This document shows, one piece after another, positions 23,233 through 32,965 of a DNA stretch of 64,000 nucleotides (position 1 is the first letter of the stretch; every line of letters starts with the position of its first letter). The notes beneath the pieces were generated by a model, which saw only the letters and a program-made list of their open reading frames with translations, did not search any database and was not told the DNA's origin. The stretch comes from Palsa-504 sp963795795 (GTDB taxonomy: Bacteria > Actinomycetota > Actinomycetes > Streptosporangiales > Streptosporangiaceae): assembly GCA_963795795.1 (NCBI GenBank), contig CAWCJS010000006.1, positions 248,001-312,000 of the forward strand, given 5' to 3'. A program made the position numbers and the translations under genes.

Positions 23233-25542
23233 GTGCACGGCTTGCTACCGGCGAACTTCATCCGGCGCACCCTGTCCCGGACCGTGTCCGCGGCCGCAGC
23301 GGCGGCCGTGCCCGCGGCGGTCACCGCCGCCCTGCTGGCCCTGGCCACCACCCCGGCGCAGGCCCGCGCCGCGCACCCGTCGCTGGCGAGCGGCGTATCG
23401 CTAACCATCGACTCGATGAGCCCGCGGTACGCCACGCCGGGCTCCACGGTCAGCGTCACGGGAACGGTCAGCAACGGCACGGCCCAGCCTGAGGCCGGGC
23501 TCCAGGTCCAGCTGTACACGTCGCCGACGCCGTTCCCCACCCGCGACCAGATGGACGGGTTCCTCAGCCAGGGCGACGCCGGCGGCCTGGTGGCCGCGGG
23601 AACCCCCTTCACCTTGACGGTCAGCCTGGCTCCCGAGACCACGGTCCAGTGGCACGCCTCGTTCACCGTCACCTCCGCGGGCATCACCACATTCGGGGTC
23701 TACCCCGTCACGGCACAGGTCAGCGACCCGGCGGGGAACGTGCTGGCGTCCGACCGGACGCTGCTGCCCTTCTGGTCGGGGCGGCAGGCGGCAGGGCTGC
23801 AGCGCCCGCTGGCGATCGCCTGGGTCTGGCCGCTCATCGATCAGCCGCACCACGAGGTGTGCGCCGCGCCCGCGGCCGACGACGTGCTGACCAACAACGG
23901 CCTCGCGGCTAGCCTGGCCCCGACTGGGCGCCTGTCCGCGCTGCTCGCGGCCGGTCAGGCGAACGCTGACGCCCAGCTGACCTGGGTCATCGACCCGGCC
24001 CTGCTGGCCGACGTGGCGACGATGACCCGCCCGTACCAGGTGGATCTGAGCTCGCAGTGCGCGGGCGCCAGCACTCAGCCGGTCAGCCGGGCGGCCACGA
24101 CCTGGCTCTCCGCCCTTAGTGCGGTTACCTCAGACCAGGTGACCGTGCTCACGCCGTACGCCGACGTGGATGTCTCGGCGCTCGTCCACAGCGGCCTGAA
24201 CGCCGATCTGACCAGCGCCTATACCACCGGATACGCGGTGGCGGACCAGGTGCTGCACCGATCATTCACCCCGTCGATCGCCGTTCCGGCTGGGGGGACG
24301 GCCGATCTCAGCGTGCTCACCACCCTGGCTACCGCCGAGCACATCAGCACGGTAGTGCTAAACAGCAGCGAGATGCCGCCCTTGGACACGGCGGTGTTCG
24401 AGCCCGACGACGCGATCACCAAGATCAGGACGCCCGCCGGCACGAGCCTGAACGTCTTGCTCGCCGACCCGGTCCTGACCAGCGTCCTGTCGGCGGGCGA
24501 CACCGGCTCGGGCGTCGTGGCCCCGGGCACGCAGTTCGCGGTCAGCCAGCGATTCCTGGCCGAGACCGCGATGATCGCGGCCGAGGCCCCGAACTCGGAC
24601 CGCTCCATCGTGGTGGCACCGCCGTCAGGCTGGAGCCCCTCGGCCGCGCTGGCCGACCAACTGCTAAGCGAGAGCGTCCACGCCCCCTGGCTGACCCCGA
24701 CCGCGCTGAGCAGCCTGGCCCAGACGCCTGACACCTACGCCTCGGCGGCTCGCCAGCCCCCGCCGTCCAACCGGGCCAGCCCCGGCGAGCTCAGCCGCAG
24801 CTACCTGGGCACGGTCAGCGCGATCGATGCCGCGCTGACCGTGTACAAGTCGATGCTGTCCCACCCGGCCCGGTCCTACCTGCAGTCCCTGGACGAGGAA
24901 CGGGCCGCCACCGAGTCGTCGGCCTGGCGGCGCGGCGGCGCGGGACAGGGCCTGGCCCTGGCGGACAGCCTGTCCTCGTACCTGAGCGGCGAGGAAGGCA
25001 AGGTCCAGATCGTCGTCTCGCCGCAGGTGCCGATGGGCGGCGCGTCCGGGCAGATCCCCGTGTCGATCAGGAACGGGGGGAACAAGGCCATCGAGGTCCA
25101 GCTGAACGCCAGCGCGGATAACTCGCCCGACCGCCCCTCCCAGCTGACCTTCGGCGGCTCGCGCAACGTGGTCACGGTCCCGCCCGGGCAGGCGGTGACG
25201 GCGCGGCTGCAGGTCAGCTCGGCACCGATCGGATCCACGCTCATCCGGCTCAGCCTGACCAGTGCGAACGGGACACCGCTGACGTTTGCCGACACGTCGT
25301 TTAGCGTGGTGTCGACCAGGTACGGCCGCGCCATCTTGTTCCTCATCGGCGCCGCGATCGGCGTCCTCGTTCTCACCTCCGGCTACCGCGCCGTCCGGCG
25401 GTGGCTGAAAGCAGGTGGCCGGGTCACCGCCGGCGAAGGCGACCCAGCGGGTACCGTCGTGACAGGCACCAGTAGCGCGCGACACCCGACGGAGGCTCCG
25501 GATGACCTGGCCGAGGCACGACGCCGGGCCGACGACGCCTGA
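23233..25542 (+). CDS. DUF6049 family secreted/membrane-anchored protein
   Basis: A 769-residue protein. An N-terminal signal segment (AAAAAVPAAVTAALLALATT) ends at an APAQARA-like site, a large extracytoplasmic region follows (beta-rich start VSLTIDSMSPRYATPGSTV), and a membrane helix lies at about 695-715 with a basic cytoplasmic tail. This is the Rv3909-type protein found before murJ in actinobacteria; an envelope role is inferred from that linkage. GTG 23233 has TACCAT seven bases upstream. Its end overlaps murJ by 41 bases. Confidence 0.85.
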   Translation: MHGLLPANFIRRTLSRTVSAAAAAAVPAAVTAALLALATTPAQARAAHPSLASGVSLTIDSMSPRYATPGSTVSVTGTVSNGTAQPEAGLQVQLYTSPTPFPTRDQMDGFLSQGDAGGLVAAGTPFTLTVSLAPETTVQWHASFTVTSAGITTFGVYPVTAQVSDPAGNVLASDRTLLPFWSGRQAAGLQRPLAIAWVWPLIDQPHHEVCAAPAADDVLTNNGLAASLAPTGRLSALLAAGQANADAQLTWVIDPALLADVATMTRPYQVDLSSQCAGASTQPVSRAATTWLSALSAVTSDQVTVLTPYADVDVSALVHSGLNADLTSAYTTGYAVADQVLHRSFTPSIAVPAGGTADLSVLTTLATAEHISTVVLNSSEMPPLDTAVFEPDDAITKIRTPAGTSLNVLLADPVLTSVLSAGDTGSGVVAPGTQFAVSQRFLAETAMIAAEAPNSDRSIVVAPPSGWSPSAALADQLLSESVHAPWLTPTALSSLAQTPDTYASAARQPPPSNRASPGELSRSYLGTVSAIDAALTVYKSMLSHPARSYLQSLDEERAATESSAWRRGGAGQGLALADSLSSYLSGEEGKVQIVVSPQVPMGGASGQIPVSIRNGGNKAIEVQLNASADNSPDRPSQLTFGGSRNVVTVPPGQAVTARLQVSSAPIGSTLIRLSLTSANGTPLTFADTSFSVVSTRYGRAILFLIGAAIGVLVLTSGYRAVRRWLKAGGRVTAGEGDPAGTVVTGTSSARHPTEAPDDLAEARRRADDA

Positions 25543-27631
25543 GCCGGGGCCGGGAGAACCAGGTTCGGACGAGCTGGAGCGGTCCCGGCCCGGCCGGCAC
25601 GCTGTGGATGCCGATCCCCTGCCGCCGCTGGACGGCCCGATGCCGGGCGGCGGCCCGAGCCCGGCCGAGACGACCCTGCCGCTGGCGCTCGAGTGGCCCG
25701 CCCCGCCCGCCCGGCCGCCCCGGGTCCCCCGGTTTACCCCGGCTGGCCCGCCTGGCCCGGCCGGTACGGCCGACGCGCCGCCCGGCTGGCGCCGCGTGCC
25801 CCGCCCCACCGAGTACCGGCCGCCCCCGGACGACCACCGGCCCCGGTACCCGCAGCCCGGATACCGGCCGCCCCCGGGTGCGCCGCCCGCCGGTGCACCA
25901 CCTCCGGGTGCACCGCCGCGCGCGCCGGGCGGGCCCGGCGGCCCGCCGGGTGGCCCGCGGCCTCCGAGGCCGCCCGGAGCGCGCGCCGCCCCGCGATCCA
26001 GCCTGATCCGCTCCGGCGCCGGCATGGCGGTCGGCACCTTGGTTTCCCGGGGCACCGGGTTCCTGCGCACGCTCGTGCTGGTCTACGCGCTCGGCATCAG
26101 CGCGCTAAACAACGCGTACAACAACGCCAACACGCTCCCGAACACCGTGTACTACCTCATGCTCGGCGGCATCTTCACCAGCGTGGTGGTACCGCTGCTG
26201 GTCAGGGCGGCCAAGCGCGACCCGGACCACGGGGAAGCCTACGCGCAGCGGATGTTCACCCTGGGCGCGGTATCCCTGCTCGCGGTCACGGTGGTGGCGA
26301 CGCTGGTGGCGGGGCCGCTGGTCGACCTGTACGCGCCCACCATCCACGGTCCCCCGGGCAGCCCGGACGCCGCCGAGCACCACCTGATGGTGGTGTGGGC
26401 CTACTTCTTCATCCCGCAGATCTTCTTCTACGGCATGAGCTCGCTGATCGGGGCGATCCTGAACACCCGCGGCCGGTTCGCCGCGCCGATGTGGACGCCG
26501 GTCATCAACAACGTCGTCGTGATCGTGGTCGGCGGCCTCTACGTGGTGACAGTGGGCCTGCACAAAGACCCGCAGAACATCTCCTCGGCCGGGGTTCAGC
26601 TGCTCGGAATCGGCACGACGCTCGGCGTCATAGCGCAGACCGTCGCGCTGTTCCCGTCGCTGCGGGGAGCCGGGTTCCGCTGGCGGCCCACGCTCGGGTT
26701 CAGGCCGGGCGAAGTGGCCGAGATGCGCCGGATGGCGGCCTGGATGTCGGTCTACGTGGTCTCCCAGTGGGCCGGGAACCTGATCGTCCAGATCGTCGCG
26801 AACGCGGCCTCGCCCGGGCTGAACGGGTACTCCGCGTACTCCATCGCGTGGCAGCTGTTCCAGCTGCCGTACGCGATCGTCGGCATCTCGGTGATCACGG
26901 CGCTGCTCCCCCGGATGAGCGAGCACGCGAGCACCCGCCGGTACTCCCTGGTCAGGGACGACTTCTCGATCGGAGTCCGGCTGGCCTCGGTGATCGTGGT
27001 CCCCGCATCCCTCTACCTCGGCCTGCTCGGCGGCCCGCTCGCCGAGTTCCTGTTCCCCTACGGCAGCGCCGCCGACCCCGCACACGCCAGGTACATCGGC
27101 GAGGTCTTCGGCCTGTTCTCCCTCGGCCTGGTCCCCTACATGCTGACCCAGCTGCAGCTGCGGGTCTTCTACTCGTTCCAGGACAGCCGGACCGCCGCCT
27201 TTGTCGGCCTGCTCACGATGGGGATCAGCATCGTGGCCGACTACATCGCGCTGTCGATGCTGCCCCGCCAGGACGTGGTGGCCGGCCTGGCCGTCGCGTA
27301 CGGGATCGCCAACCTGGCCGGGGCGATAGCCGGCTGGGCTCTGCTCCTGCGCCGGGTGGGCAGCCTGGATGGGTGGGCGATCGCCCGGAGCCTGTCCCGG
27401 ATGCACCTGGCGACCGTGCCGGGCCTGGCCTTCGCGCTCCTCGTCATGATCGGCGCGGGTCACGTCCTGCATGACCCCAGCGCCAGCTACGGTCTGGTGG
27501 TCACCGTTGTGGGCGGCGGGGGGGCGGTACTGCTGTACGCGCTCAGCGCCAAGGCGCTGCGGGTGGCCGAGTTCGCGTTCGTAGCGCGGACAATTACGGC
27601 AAAGTTCGGCGCCCCGCGCAGGCGGCACTAG
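25502..27631 (+). CDS. murJ: lipid II flippase MurJ (MviN)
   Basis: A 709-residue protein. The first 165 residues are Pro/Gly-rich and disordered. The MOP-fold core begins SGAGMAVGTLVSRGTGFLR, continues NNANTLPNTVYYLMLGGIF, and has 14 membrane helices. MurJ moves lipid-linked peptidoglycan precursor to the outer face of the membrane. In M. tuberculosis the same protein is fused to a pseudokinase; here that part is the next gene, 15 bases downstream. The start overlaps DUF6049. Confidence 0.94.
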   Translation: MTWPRHDAGPTTPEPGPGEPGSDELERSRPGRHAVDADPLPPLDGPMPGGGPSPAETTLPLALEWPAPPARPPRVPRFTPAGPPGPAGTADAPPGWRRVPRPTEYRPPPDDHRPRYPQPGYRPPPGAPPAGAPPPGAPPRAPGGPGGPPGGPRPPRPPGARAAPRSSLIRSGAGMAVGTLVSRGTGFLRTLVLVYALGISALNNAYNNANTLPNTVYYLMLGGIFTSVVVPLLVRAAKRDPDHGEAYAQRMFTLGAVSLLAVTVVATLVAGPLVDLYAPTIHGPPGSPDAAEHHLMVVWAYFFIPQIFFYGMSSLIGAILNTRGRFAAPMWTPVINNVVVIVVGGLYVVTVGLHKDPQNISSAGVQLLGIGTTLGVIAQTVALFPSLRGAGFRWRPTLGFRPGEVAEMRRMAAWMSVYVVSQWAGNLIVQIVANAASPGLNGYSAYSIAWQLFQLPYAIVGISVITALLPRMSEHASTRRYSLVRDDFSIGVRLASVIVVPASLYLGLLGGPLAEFLFPYGSAADPAHARYIGEVFGLFSLGLVPYMLTQLQLRVFYSFQDSRTAAFVGLLTMGISIVADYIALSMLPRQDVVAGLAVAYGIANLAGAIAGWALLLRRVGSLDGWAIARSLSRMHLATVPGLAFALLVMIGAGHVLHDPSASYGLVVTVVGGGGAVLLYALSAKALRVAEFAFVARTITAKFGAPRRRH

Positions 27632-27646
27632 CATGGGGTTCTACCT

Positions 27647-29293
27647 ATGAGCACCTACACGTCGGAACCAGGAACCCGGCTCGCGGGGCGGTACCTCCTC
27701 GTTGACCAGGCGATCGGGGGGACCGACTGGACATACTGGAAAGCGATCGATGAAATCCTCGCTCGCTCCGTCACCGTGCTCACGTTCGCGGCGGGTTTCA
27801 GCCGGGTCACCGAGGCGGTCACGGCGGCCAGGGCGGCCAGCAGGCTGAACGATCCGCGTTTCTCCCAGGTCTTCGACGTGGAAGATGCGGACGGGTCCGC
27901 GTACGTGGTGCTGGAGTGGGTCGCCAGCGAGTCGCTGCTCGACATGCTCGCCGACGGCCCCCTCGATCCGCCGCGCGCCGTCTCGCTCATCTCCGAGGCC
28001 GCCCAGGCGCTCGCGGCCGCGCACGCCAAGGGACTCGCCCACCTGCGGCTCGATCCGGCGTGCGTGCACTGGACGACCCGCGGCGGGATCAAGATCACCG
28101 GGCTGGGCATCGCCGCCGCCCTGACCGGCGGCCAGGCTTCCGCGGAGGGCGGGGAGGACCCAGAACTGACCGACACCCGCGGGCTCGCGAGTTTGCTCTA
28201 CGCGGCCCTGACGGGCTACTGGCCAGAGCCCAGGGGATTCGGACCCGGCTCGGCGCTGGACCCCGAGTCGGACCACGCATCGGTCGTGCTGCCACCCGCG
28301 CCGCAGGCCGACGGGATGCCGTGCACGCCGCGCCAGGTGTCAGCGGACGTGCCGACCAATATCGACGCCCTGACCTGCCAGGCGCTGTTCCAGCGGCCGA
28401 GCCGCCACGGCCCGGCGCTCAGCACCCCGGCGAGGTTCGCTGACGCCCTGGCCAGCGTCGCCCCGCCCGCCACCCTCGCGGTTCCCGCCGCCGCGACGGC
28501 GCCCGTCCGACAGACGGCTCCCGGCCGGACGCCGAGCTATCAGGCGACCGGCCCCGCCAGCGCGTACCCGGCCGCCGATCAGGCCCGGACCACCCTCGAC
28601 GAGGATGCTTACCGCCAGCCCCGTCCCCCGAAGCGCGTCCCGCCGACCAAGGCCATCCTCGCCGTCGTGATCGGGGTGGTCCTGGTAGCGGCGGTCGTGG
28701 TCGGCTGGTCCCTCAGCCACCGGGGCAGCCACTCGGGCTCTCCGCAGTCATCGGGCCAGACGTCGTCCTCCTCGTCATCGTCCTCGCCCAACACCGCGGC
28801 CTCGAACGTACTCAGGCCGGCTGGCGCGAACAGCTTCGACCCGCTCAGCAGCAGCAAGGACGAGAACGGCAACCAGGCGCAATACGCGATCGACAACGAC
28901 CCCACCACCTTCTGGCACACCGATTTCTACGACAACTATCCGACCTTCGGGAACCTCAAGACGGGCACCGGGCTCATCCTCGACATGGGCGGGTCGGTCC
29001 GGCTGAGCCAGGTGGTGGTCCAGTTCGGCACGATCTGCTGCGCCCACGTCCAGATCGAGATCGGCAACAACAACAGCCCCGTTGCCGCCGCCACCTTGAG
29101 CACGTTCACTCAGGTACAGAGCTCCGATAACGCGGCCGGCAGCACCACGTTCGACGTGAGCAGCCACGCGACCGGCCGCTACGTGCTGATCTGGATCACC
29201 TACCTGCCGCGGCTGGCCGGATCCCCGAATCACTACGAGGCGATGATCTACAACGTCGTGGTCCACGGCTCGTCCGTGAGCCAGTCTGGTTGA
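27647..29293 (+). CDS. membrane pseudokinase with C-terminal discoidin-like domain
   Basis: 548 residues. The kinase-like domain (about 1-265) lacks the catalytic residues: the VAVK lysine is replaced (VTVLTF) and the HRD loop reads LRLDPACV. So it should bind partners rather than phosphorylate. A Pro/Thr-rich linker, one membrane helix (about 338-358), a Ser-rich spacer and an extracytoplasmic F5/8C-like beta domain (ILDMGGSVRLSQVVVQFG) follow. It corresponds to the pseudokinase half of Rv3910, which regulates MurJ through a FHA protein. Confidence 0.85.
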   Translation: MSTYTSEPGTRLAGRYLLVDQAIGGTDWTYWKAIDEILARSVTVLTFAAGFSRVTEAVTAARAASRLNDPRFSQVFDVEDADGSAYVVLEWVASESLLDMLADGPLDPPRAVSLISEAAQALAAAHAKGLAHLRLDPACVHWTTRGGIKITGLGIAAALTGGQASAEGGEDPELTDTRGLASLLYAALTGYWPEPRGFGPGSALDPESDHASVVLPPAPQADGMPCTPRQVSADVPTNIDALTCQALFQRPSRHGPALSTPARFADALASVAPPATLAVPAAATAPVRQTAPGRTPSYQATGPASAYPAADQARTTLDEDAYRQPRPPKRVPPTKAILAVVIGVVLVAAVVVGWSLSHRGSHSGSPQSSGQTSSSSSSSSPNTAASNVLRPAGANSFDPLSSSKDENGNQAQYAIDNDPTTFWHTDFYDNYPTFGNLKTGTGLILDMGGSVRLSQVVVQFGTICCAHVQIEIGNNNSPVAAATLSTFTQVQSSDNAAGSTTFDVSSHATGRYVLIWITYLPRLAGSPNHYEAMIYNVVVHGSSVSQSG

Positions 29294-29299
29294 TGGCGC

Positions 29300-29908
29300 A
29301 TGCCGGGCGCCGACGGGCCGCCTTCGGACACCGAGCTCCTGCGCAGGCACGTAGCAGGAGATAGCGAAGCGTTCGGCGAGCTGTTCCGCAGGCACCGCGA
29401 CCGGTTGTGGGCGGTCGCGCTGCGGACGGTAGGCGATCCCGAGGAGGCCGCAGATGCCCTCCAGGACGCGATGATCTCGGCGTTCCGCCGGGCGGGGGAC
29501 TTCCGCGGCGACTCCGCCGTCACCACCTGGCTGCACCGGATCGTGGTAAACGCCTGCCTCGACCGCCTGCGGCGCAAGGCCGCCCGGCCCGCCGTGTCGG
29601 CGGGTGACGAGCAGGCCTTCGAGGCCCTGGTGGCGCAGGGCTCCGATCCCGCCCGGACCACCGACACCCGGCTGGACGTCAACGCGGCGCTGCAGATCCT
29701 GCCCCCGCAGCAGCGGGCCGCCCTGGTGGTCGTGGACATGCTGGGTTACTCCGTGGCCGACGCGGCGATCATCCTCGACACGTCCCAGGGCACGGTGAAA
29801 AGCCGCTGTGCCCGGGCCCGGGCCCGGCTGCTCCCCCACGTGGCGCATCTGCGAGGGAACCGATCCGCCAGTGAGAGCGTCTCACCTGCGCAGGGAGGAG
29901 ACGCATGA
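29300..29908 (+). CDS. sigM: ECF RNA polymerase sigma factor SigM
   Basis: A 202-residue ECF sigma factor. Region 2 spans about 10-85 (AFGELFRRHRDRLWAVALR, ADALQDAMISAFRRAGDFRG, TTWLHRIVVNACLDRLRR). Region 4 spans about 130-185 (LPPQQRAALVVVDMLGYSVADAAIIL, then SRCARARARLLPH). It overlaps the anti-sigma gene by four bases (ATGA). The context between murJ/pseudokinase and trxB is the SigM locus of actinobacteria, linked to envelope and redox stress. Confidence 0.92.
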   Translation: MPGADGPPSDTELLRRHVAGDSEAFGELFRRHRDRLWAVALRTVGDPEEAADALQDAMISAFRRAGDFRGDSAVTTWLHRIVVNACLDRLRRKAARPAVSAGDEQAFEALVAQGSDPARTTDTRLDVNAALQILPPQQRAALVVVDMLGYSVADAAIILDTSQGTVKSRCARARARLLPHVAHLRGNRSASESVSPAQGGDA

Positions 29909-30792
29909 GGCGGCAGACGAGCCACCTGGACACCGATGTCCTGGCCGAGTTCCGCGCGGGACTGATCACCGGGCGCCGTCGGCGGGCCATCGCCGCGCAC
30001 CTGGCCGGCTGCGCGCGCTGCACCGCCGCCGACGGCCAGCTGACTGAGCTCTCCGCCCTGCTGGCCGCCATCGCGGCCCCGGTCATGCCGGACAGCGTGA
30101 CGCAGCGGCTCGACGCGGCGCTTGCTGCCGAAGTAGCACGCAGGGACGAGCCCGCACGAGCGGGGGCTCGCCACTCGCGAGAGCGCAGGCGGGCCCCGCG
30201 GCCGACGCGGCGGCCCACCCTCCAGCTCGTGATGACGCGCGTGCTCGTCCCGGCGGCTGCCCTGGTGGTGCTCGCCGCGGGCGGTTACGGCCTCAGCCTC
30301 ATCGGCGGCCAGTCGTCTTCCTCCTCCTCGGCCACGGCCGGATCGGCCGCGGAACCGGCCGCAGCGTCGGCGGTACCCTCTGCGGCCCAGGCGAACGGCC
30401 TGGCGCCAAGTCCGTCGGCCCGCGCGGCGCACCCGGCCATCCAGAAGTCGGCCCTCAGCGTCGTGCCGAACGGCACCGACTTCCTGCCCGGCACGCTCCG
30501 GTCGCAGCTGGAAGCCGCGCTGCGGGCGCCGGCGTCCACGAGCGCGGCACCGCGCTCCTCCAAGCCGCTCGACGCCTGCGTGCGGCGGCTGACCAGCGGC
30601 GTCAGCCCGGGAACGGTGAAGCTGGTAGAGAGCGCCTATTACCAGGGCCGACCGGCCATCATCATCATCGTGTCCAGCGGAAGCGGTTACCTGGCCTGGG
30701 TGGTGACCCCCGGCTGGGTGGCCCCGGGCTGCTCCGACACGAGCGCCGGCGTCCTCGCCAGGACGACGCTCCCGGGAATCTCCGCGCCCTAG
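29905..30792 (+). CDS. zinc-binding anti-sigma factor for SigM
   Basis: A 295-residue membrane protein. The N-terminus carries the zinc-associated anti-sigma motif (HLAGCARC, about 32-39). A membrane helix lies at about 112-135 (LVPAAALVVLAAGGYGLSLIG), followed by an Ala/Ser-rich extracytoplasmic part and a folded C-terminal domain. It should hold SigM at the membrane until a stress signal. The ATGA overlap with sigM gives coupled translation. Sequence outside the ZAS motif is not strongly conserved. Confidence 0.85.
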   Translation: MRRQTSHLDTDVLAEFRAGLITGRRRRAIAAHLAGCARCTAADGQLTELSALLAAIAAPVMPDSVTQRLDAALAAEVARRDEPARAGARHSRERRRAPRPTRRPTLQLVMTRVLVPAAALVVLAAGGYGLSLIGGQSSSSSSATAGSAAEPAAASAVPSAAQANGLAPSPSARAAHPAIQKSALSVVPNGTDFLPGTLRSQLEAALRAPASTSAAPRSSKPLDACVRRLTSGVSPGTVKLVESAYYQGRPAIIIIVSSGSGYLAWVVTPGWVAPGCSDTSAGVLARTTLPGISAP

Positions 30793-30836
30793 TATCGGTT
30801 CACTGGTATGCCAGTCAGATGAGGGGTTGATGAGGG

Positions 30837-31778
30837 TTGGCAGAGGTGACCGAGGTCCGGGACGTCATCGTCATCGGGTCGGGCCCGGCTGGGTATACGG
30901 CTGCACTGTACGCGGCCCGGGCGCAGCTGCGGCCCCTGGTGTTCGAGGGGTCGGTGACCGCGGGCGGTGCGCTCATGCAGACCACCGACGTGGAGAACTT
31001 CCCCGGATTCCCCGACGCCATCATGGGCCCGGAACTGATGGACTCGATGCGAAAGCAGGCCGAGCACTTCGGGGCTGAGCTCATCCCAGACGACGTGACC
31101 GCGGTCGACCTGGCCGCCAACCCCAAGGTCGTCAGGACCGACGGCGAGACCTACCTGGCCAAGGCCGTGATCATCGCCACCGGCTCCCGGTACAAGGAGC
31201 TGGGCGTGCCGGGCGAGAAGAAGCTCGGCGGGCACGGCGTCTCGTGGTGCGCCACCTGTGACGGGTTCTTCTACCGCGGCCACGACATCGCGGTCGCCGG
31301 CGGCGGCGACTCGGCCATGGAAGAGGCGCTCTTCCTCACCAGGTTCGGCAAGTCGGTGACCGTGATCCACCGCCGCGACACGCTCCGGGCCTCGAAGATC
31401 ATGCAGGAGCGCGCGCTGGCCAACCCCAGGATCACGTTCTTGTGGAACAGCGAGGTGGCCGAGGTCCTCGGCACCGAGAAGGTGACCGGCCTGCTGATCC
31501 GGAGCACCAAGGACGGCACGGAACACGTGCTGCCCGTGACCGGTCTGTTCGTCGCGATCGGGCACGATCCGCGGTCTGAGCTGTTCTCCGGCCAGCTGGC
31601 CGCGGACCCCGAGGGCTACCTGCTGGTCGACCAGCCGTCGACGCGCACGGCCATCGAGGGCGTGTTCGCCTGCGGCGACGTGGTCGACCGTACGTACCGC
31701 CAGGCCGTGACCGCGGCCGGGACGGGTTGCGCGGCGGCCCTGGACGCCGAGCGCTGGCTGGCGAGCAAGGAACACTGA
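30837..31778 (+). CDS. trxB: thioredoxin-disulfide reductase
   Basis: A 313-residue flavoenzyme. The FAD-binding motif VIVIGSGPAGYTAALYAAR is near the N-terminus. The redox-active CATC (WCATCDGFF, about 138-146) lies in the NADPH domain, which has AGGGDSAMEEALFL. FAD C-terminal motif GVFACGDVVD is present. It transfers electrons from NADPH to thioredoxin, encoded 52 bases downstream. Start is TTG 30837 after GATGAGGG; GTG 30849 is an alternative. Confidence 0.95.
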   Translation: MAEVTEVRDVIVIGSGPAGYTAALYAARAQLRPLVFEGSVTAGGALMQTTDVENFPGFPDAIMGPELMDSMRKQAEHFGAELIPDDVTAVDLAANPKVVRTDGETYLAKAVIIATGSRYKELGVPGEKKLGGHGVSWCATCDGFFYRGHDIAVAGGGDSAMEEALFLTRFGKSVTVIHRRDTLRASKIMQERALANPRITFLWNSEVAEVLGTEKVTGLLIRSTKDGTEHVLPVTGLFVAIGHDPRSELFSGQLAADPEGYLLVDQPSTRTAIEGVFACGDVVDRTYRQAVTAAGTGCAAALDAERWLASKEH

Positions 31779-31830
31779 CACCACGTGCGTGACAGGAATT
31801 ACCAGAACAAGCAAAGGGATGTGATCGCCA

Positions 31831-32154
31831 GTGGGCACGACCAAGGTCGTGACGGAAGCGAACTTCGAGACGGAGGTTCTGCAGAACGACAAGCCCGTCA
31901 TCGTCGATTACTGGGCCGAGTGGTGCGGCCCGTGCCGTATGGTCGCCCCGGTCCTGGAGGAGATCGCGACCGAGTACGCGGACAAGATCGATGTCGTCAA
32001 GCTCAACATCGACGAGAACCCCGGCATCTCGCAGCGCTACGGCATCATGGCCATCCCGACCATGAACGTGTTCTCCGGCGGCGAGGTCGTCAAGCAGATC
32101 ATCGGCGCCAAGCCGAAGTCGGCCCTGCTCCGCGAGCTCGCCGAGTACCTCTGA
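31831..32154 (+). CDS. trxA: thioredoxin
   Basis: A 107-residue thioredoxin with active site WCGPC (in DYWAEWCGPCRMVAPVLEE) and the cis-proline turn AIPTMNVF. It reduces cytoplasmic protein disulfides and is recycled by the adjacent TrxB. GTG 31831 follows an AAAGGGA site. A strong hairpin follows the stop codon. Confidence 0.96.
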   Translation: MGTTKVVTEANFETEVLQNDKPVIVDYWAEWCGPCRMVAPVLEEIATEYADKIDVVKLNIDENPGISQRYGIMAIPTMNVFSGGEVVKQIIGAKPKSALLRELAEYL

Positions 32155-32163
32155 TCCGGATGG

Positions 32164-32186
32164 GGCCGGCCTCCCCGAGGCCGGCC
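32164..32186. terminator. hairpin terminator between trxA and the GNAT gene
   Basis: GGCCGGCCT and AGGCCGGCC form a perfect 9-base stem around a 5-base loop (CCCCG), 10 bases after the trxA stop. There is no long T tract, as usual in high-GC genomes. It can serve both convergent genes. Confidence 0.75.
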
Positions 32187-32194
32187 TTACGGCC

Positions 32195-32839
32195 CTACGG
32201 CTGCGATGCCGCCGAGACCGGGCGCAGCACCCCCTGGGTCGCGGCCGGGGTCATCGAGCCAAGCAGGCGCTCGAGCGCCACTTCGACGTCTTCCCGCCAG
32301 GTCAGGACGGTCCGCAGTTCCATCCGCAGCCGGGGGTAGTGGTGATGCGGGCGGATCGTCTTGAACCCCACGGCCAGCAGGTAGTCCACCGGCAGCACGC
32401 AAGCGGGCGAGTCCCAGCGCCGGTCACCGAATGCCTCGATCGCCTTCACGCCGCGCCGGGTCAGGTCCTTAGCCATCGTCTGGACCAGCATCCGGCCGAT
32501 ACCCCCGCCGGCGAACTCGCTGAGCAGGTGCGCGGTCATCAGCAGGACCGCATCGGCGCTCACCGGGCTGGTGGGAAACGCGATCGAGCGGGGAACGTAT
32601 TGCGGCGGCGCGAAGAGCATGTACCCGGCCGGGACGCCGTCGACGTACGCGATCTTGCCGCAGCTGCCCCACTCGAGCAGCACCGAAGAAACCCAGGACT
32701 CCTTCTCGAGTCCCGGGTCGCCGCTTTCCTCGGCCCGGGCCCGGCTGACCGGGTCAAGTTCCCAGAAAACGCACGTGCGGCACTTCGGCGGCAAATCGCT
32801 GAGATTGTCCAGCGTGATATTGGCGATACGGCGCGACAT
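32195..32839 (-). CDS. GNAT family N-acetyltransferase
   Basis: A 214-residue protein with the acetyl-CoA loop EFAGGGIGRMLVQTMAKDL (about 108-126) and the core strand KIAYVDGVPAGYMLFAPP. Residues 16-26 contain KCRTCVFWEL, which resembles the N-terminal motif of a small actinobacterial GNAT group. The substrate is unknown. It converges with trxA and is divergent from the aminotransferase gene. The last 20 residues (MTPAATQGVLRPV onward) look disordered. Confidence 0.8.
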   Translation of the reverse strand: MSRRIANITLDNLSDLPPKCRTCVFWELDPVSRARAEESGDPGLEKESWVSSVLLEWGSCGKIAYVDGVPAGYMLFAPPQYVPRSIAFPTSPVSADAVLLMTAHLLSEFAGGGIGRMLVQTMAKDLTRRGVKAIEAFGDRRWDSPACVLPVDYLLAVGFKTIRPHHHYPRLRMELRTVLTWREDVEVALERLLGSMTPAATQGVLRPVSAASQP

Positions 32840-32965
32840 CCTGTTTCCCGGCAGACCGTTCCCCGGCGGAATCCATAACCGTTCCCGGAAGATACCCCTT
32901 ATCCTGGCATGATACTCGGGGGGTCGTCCCCTGGTGGAGAAAGCTCAGGGACTCGGGGAGAGGCC

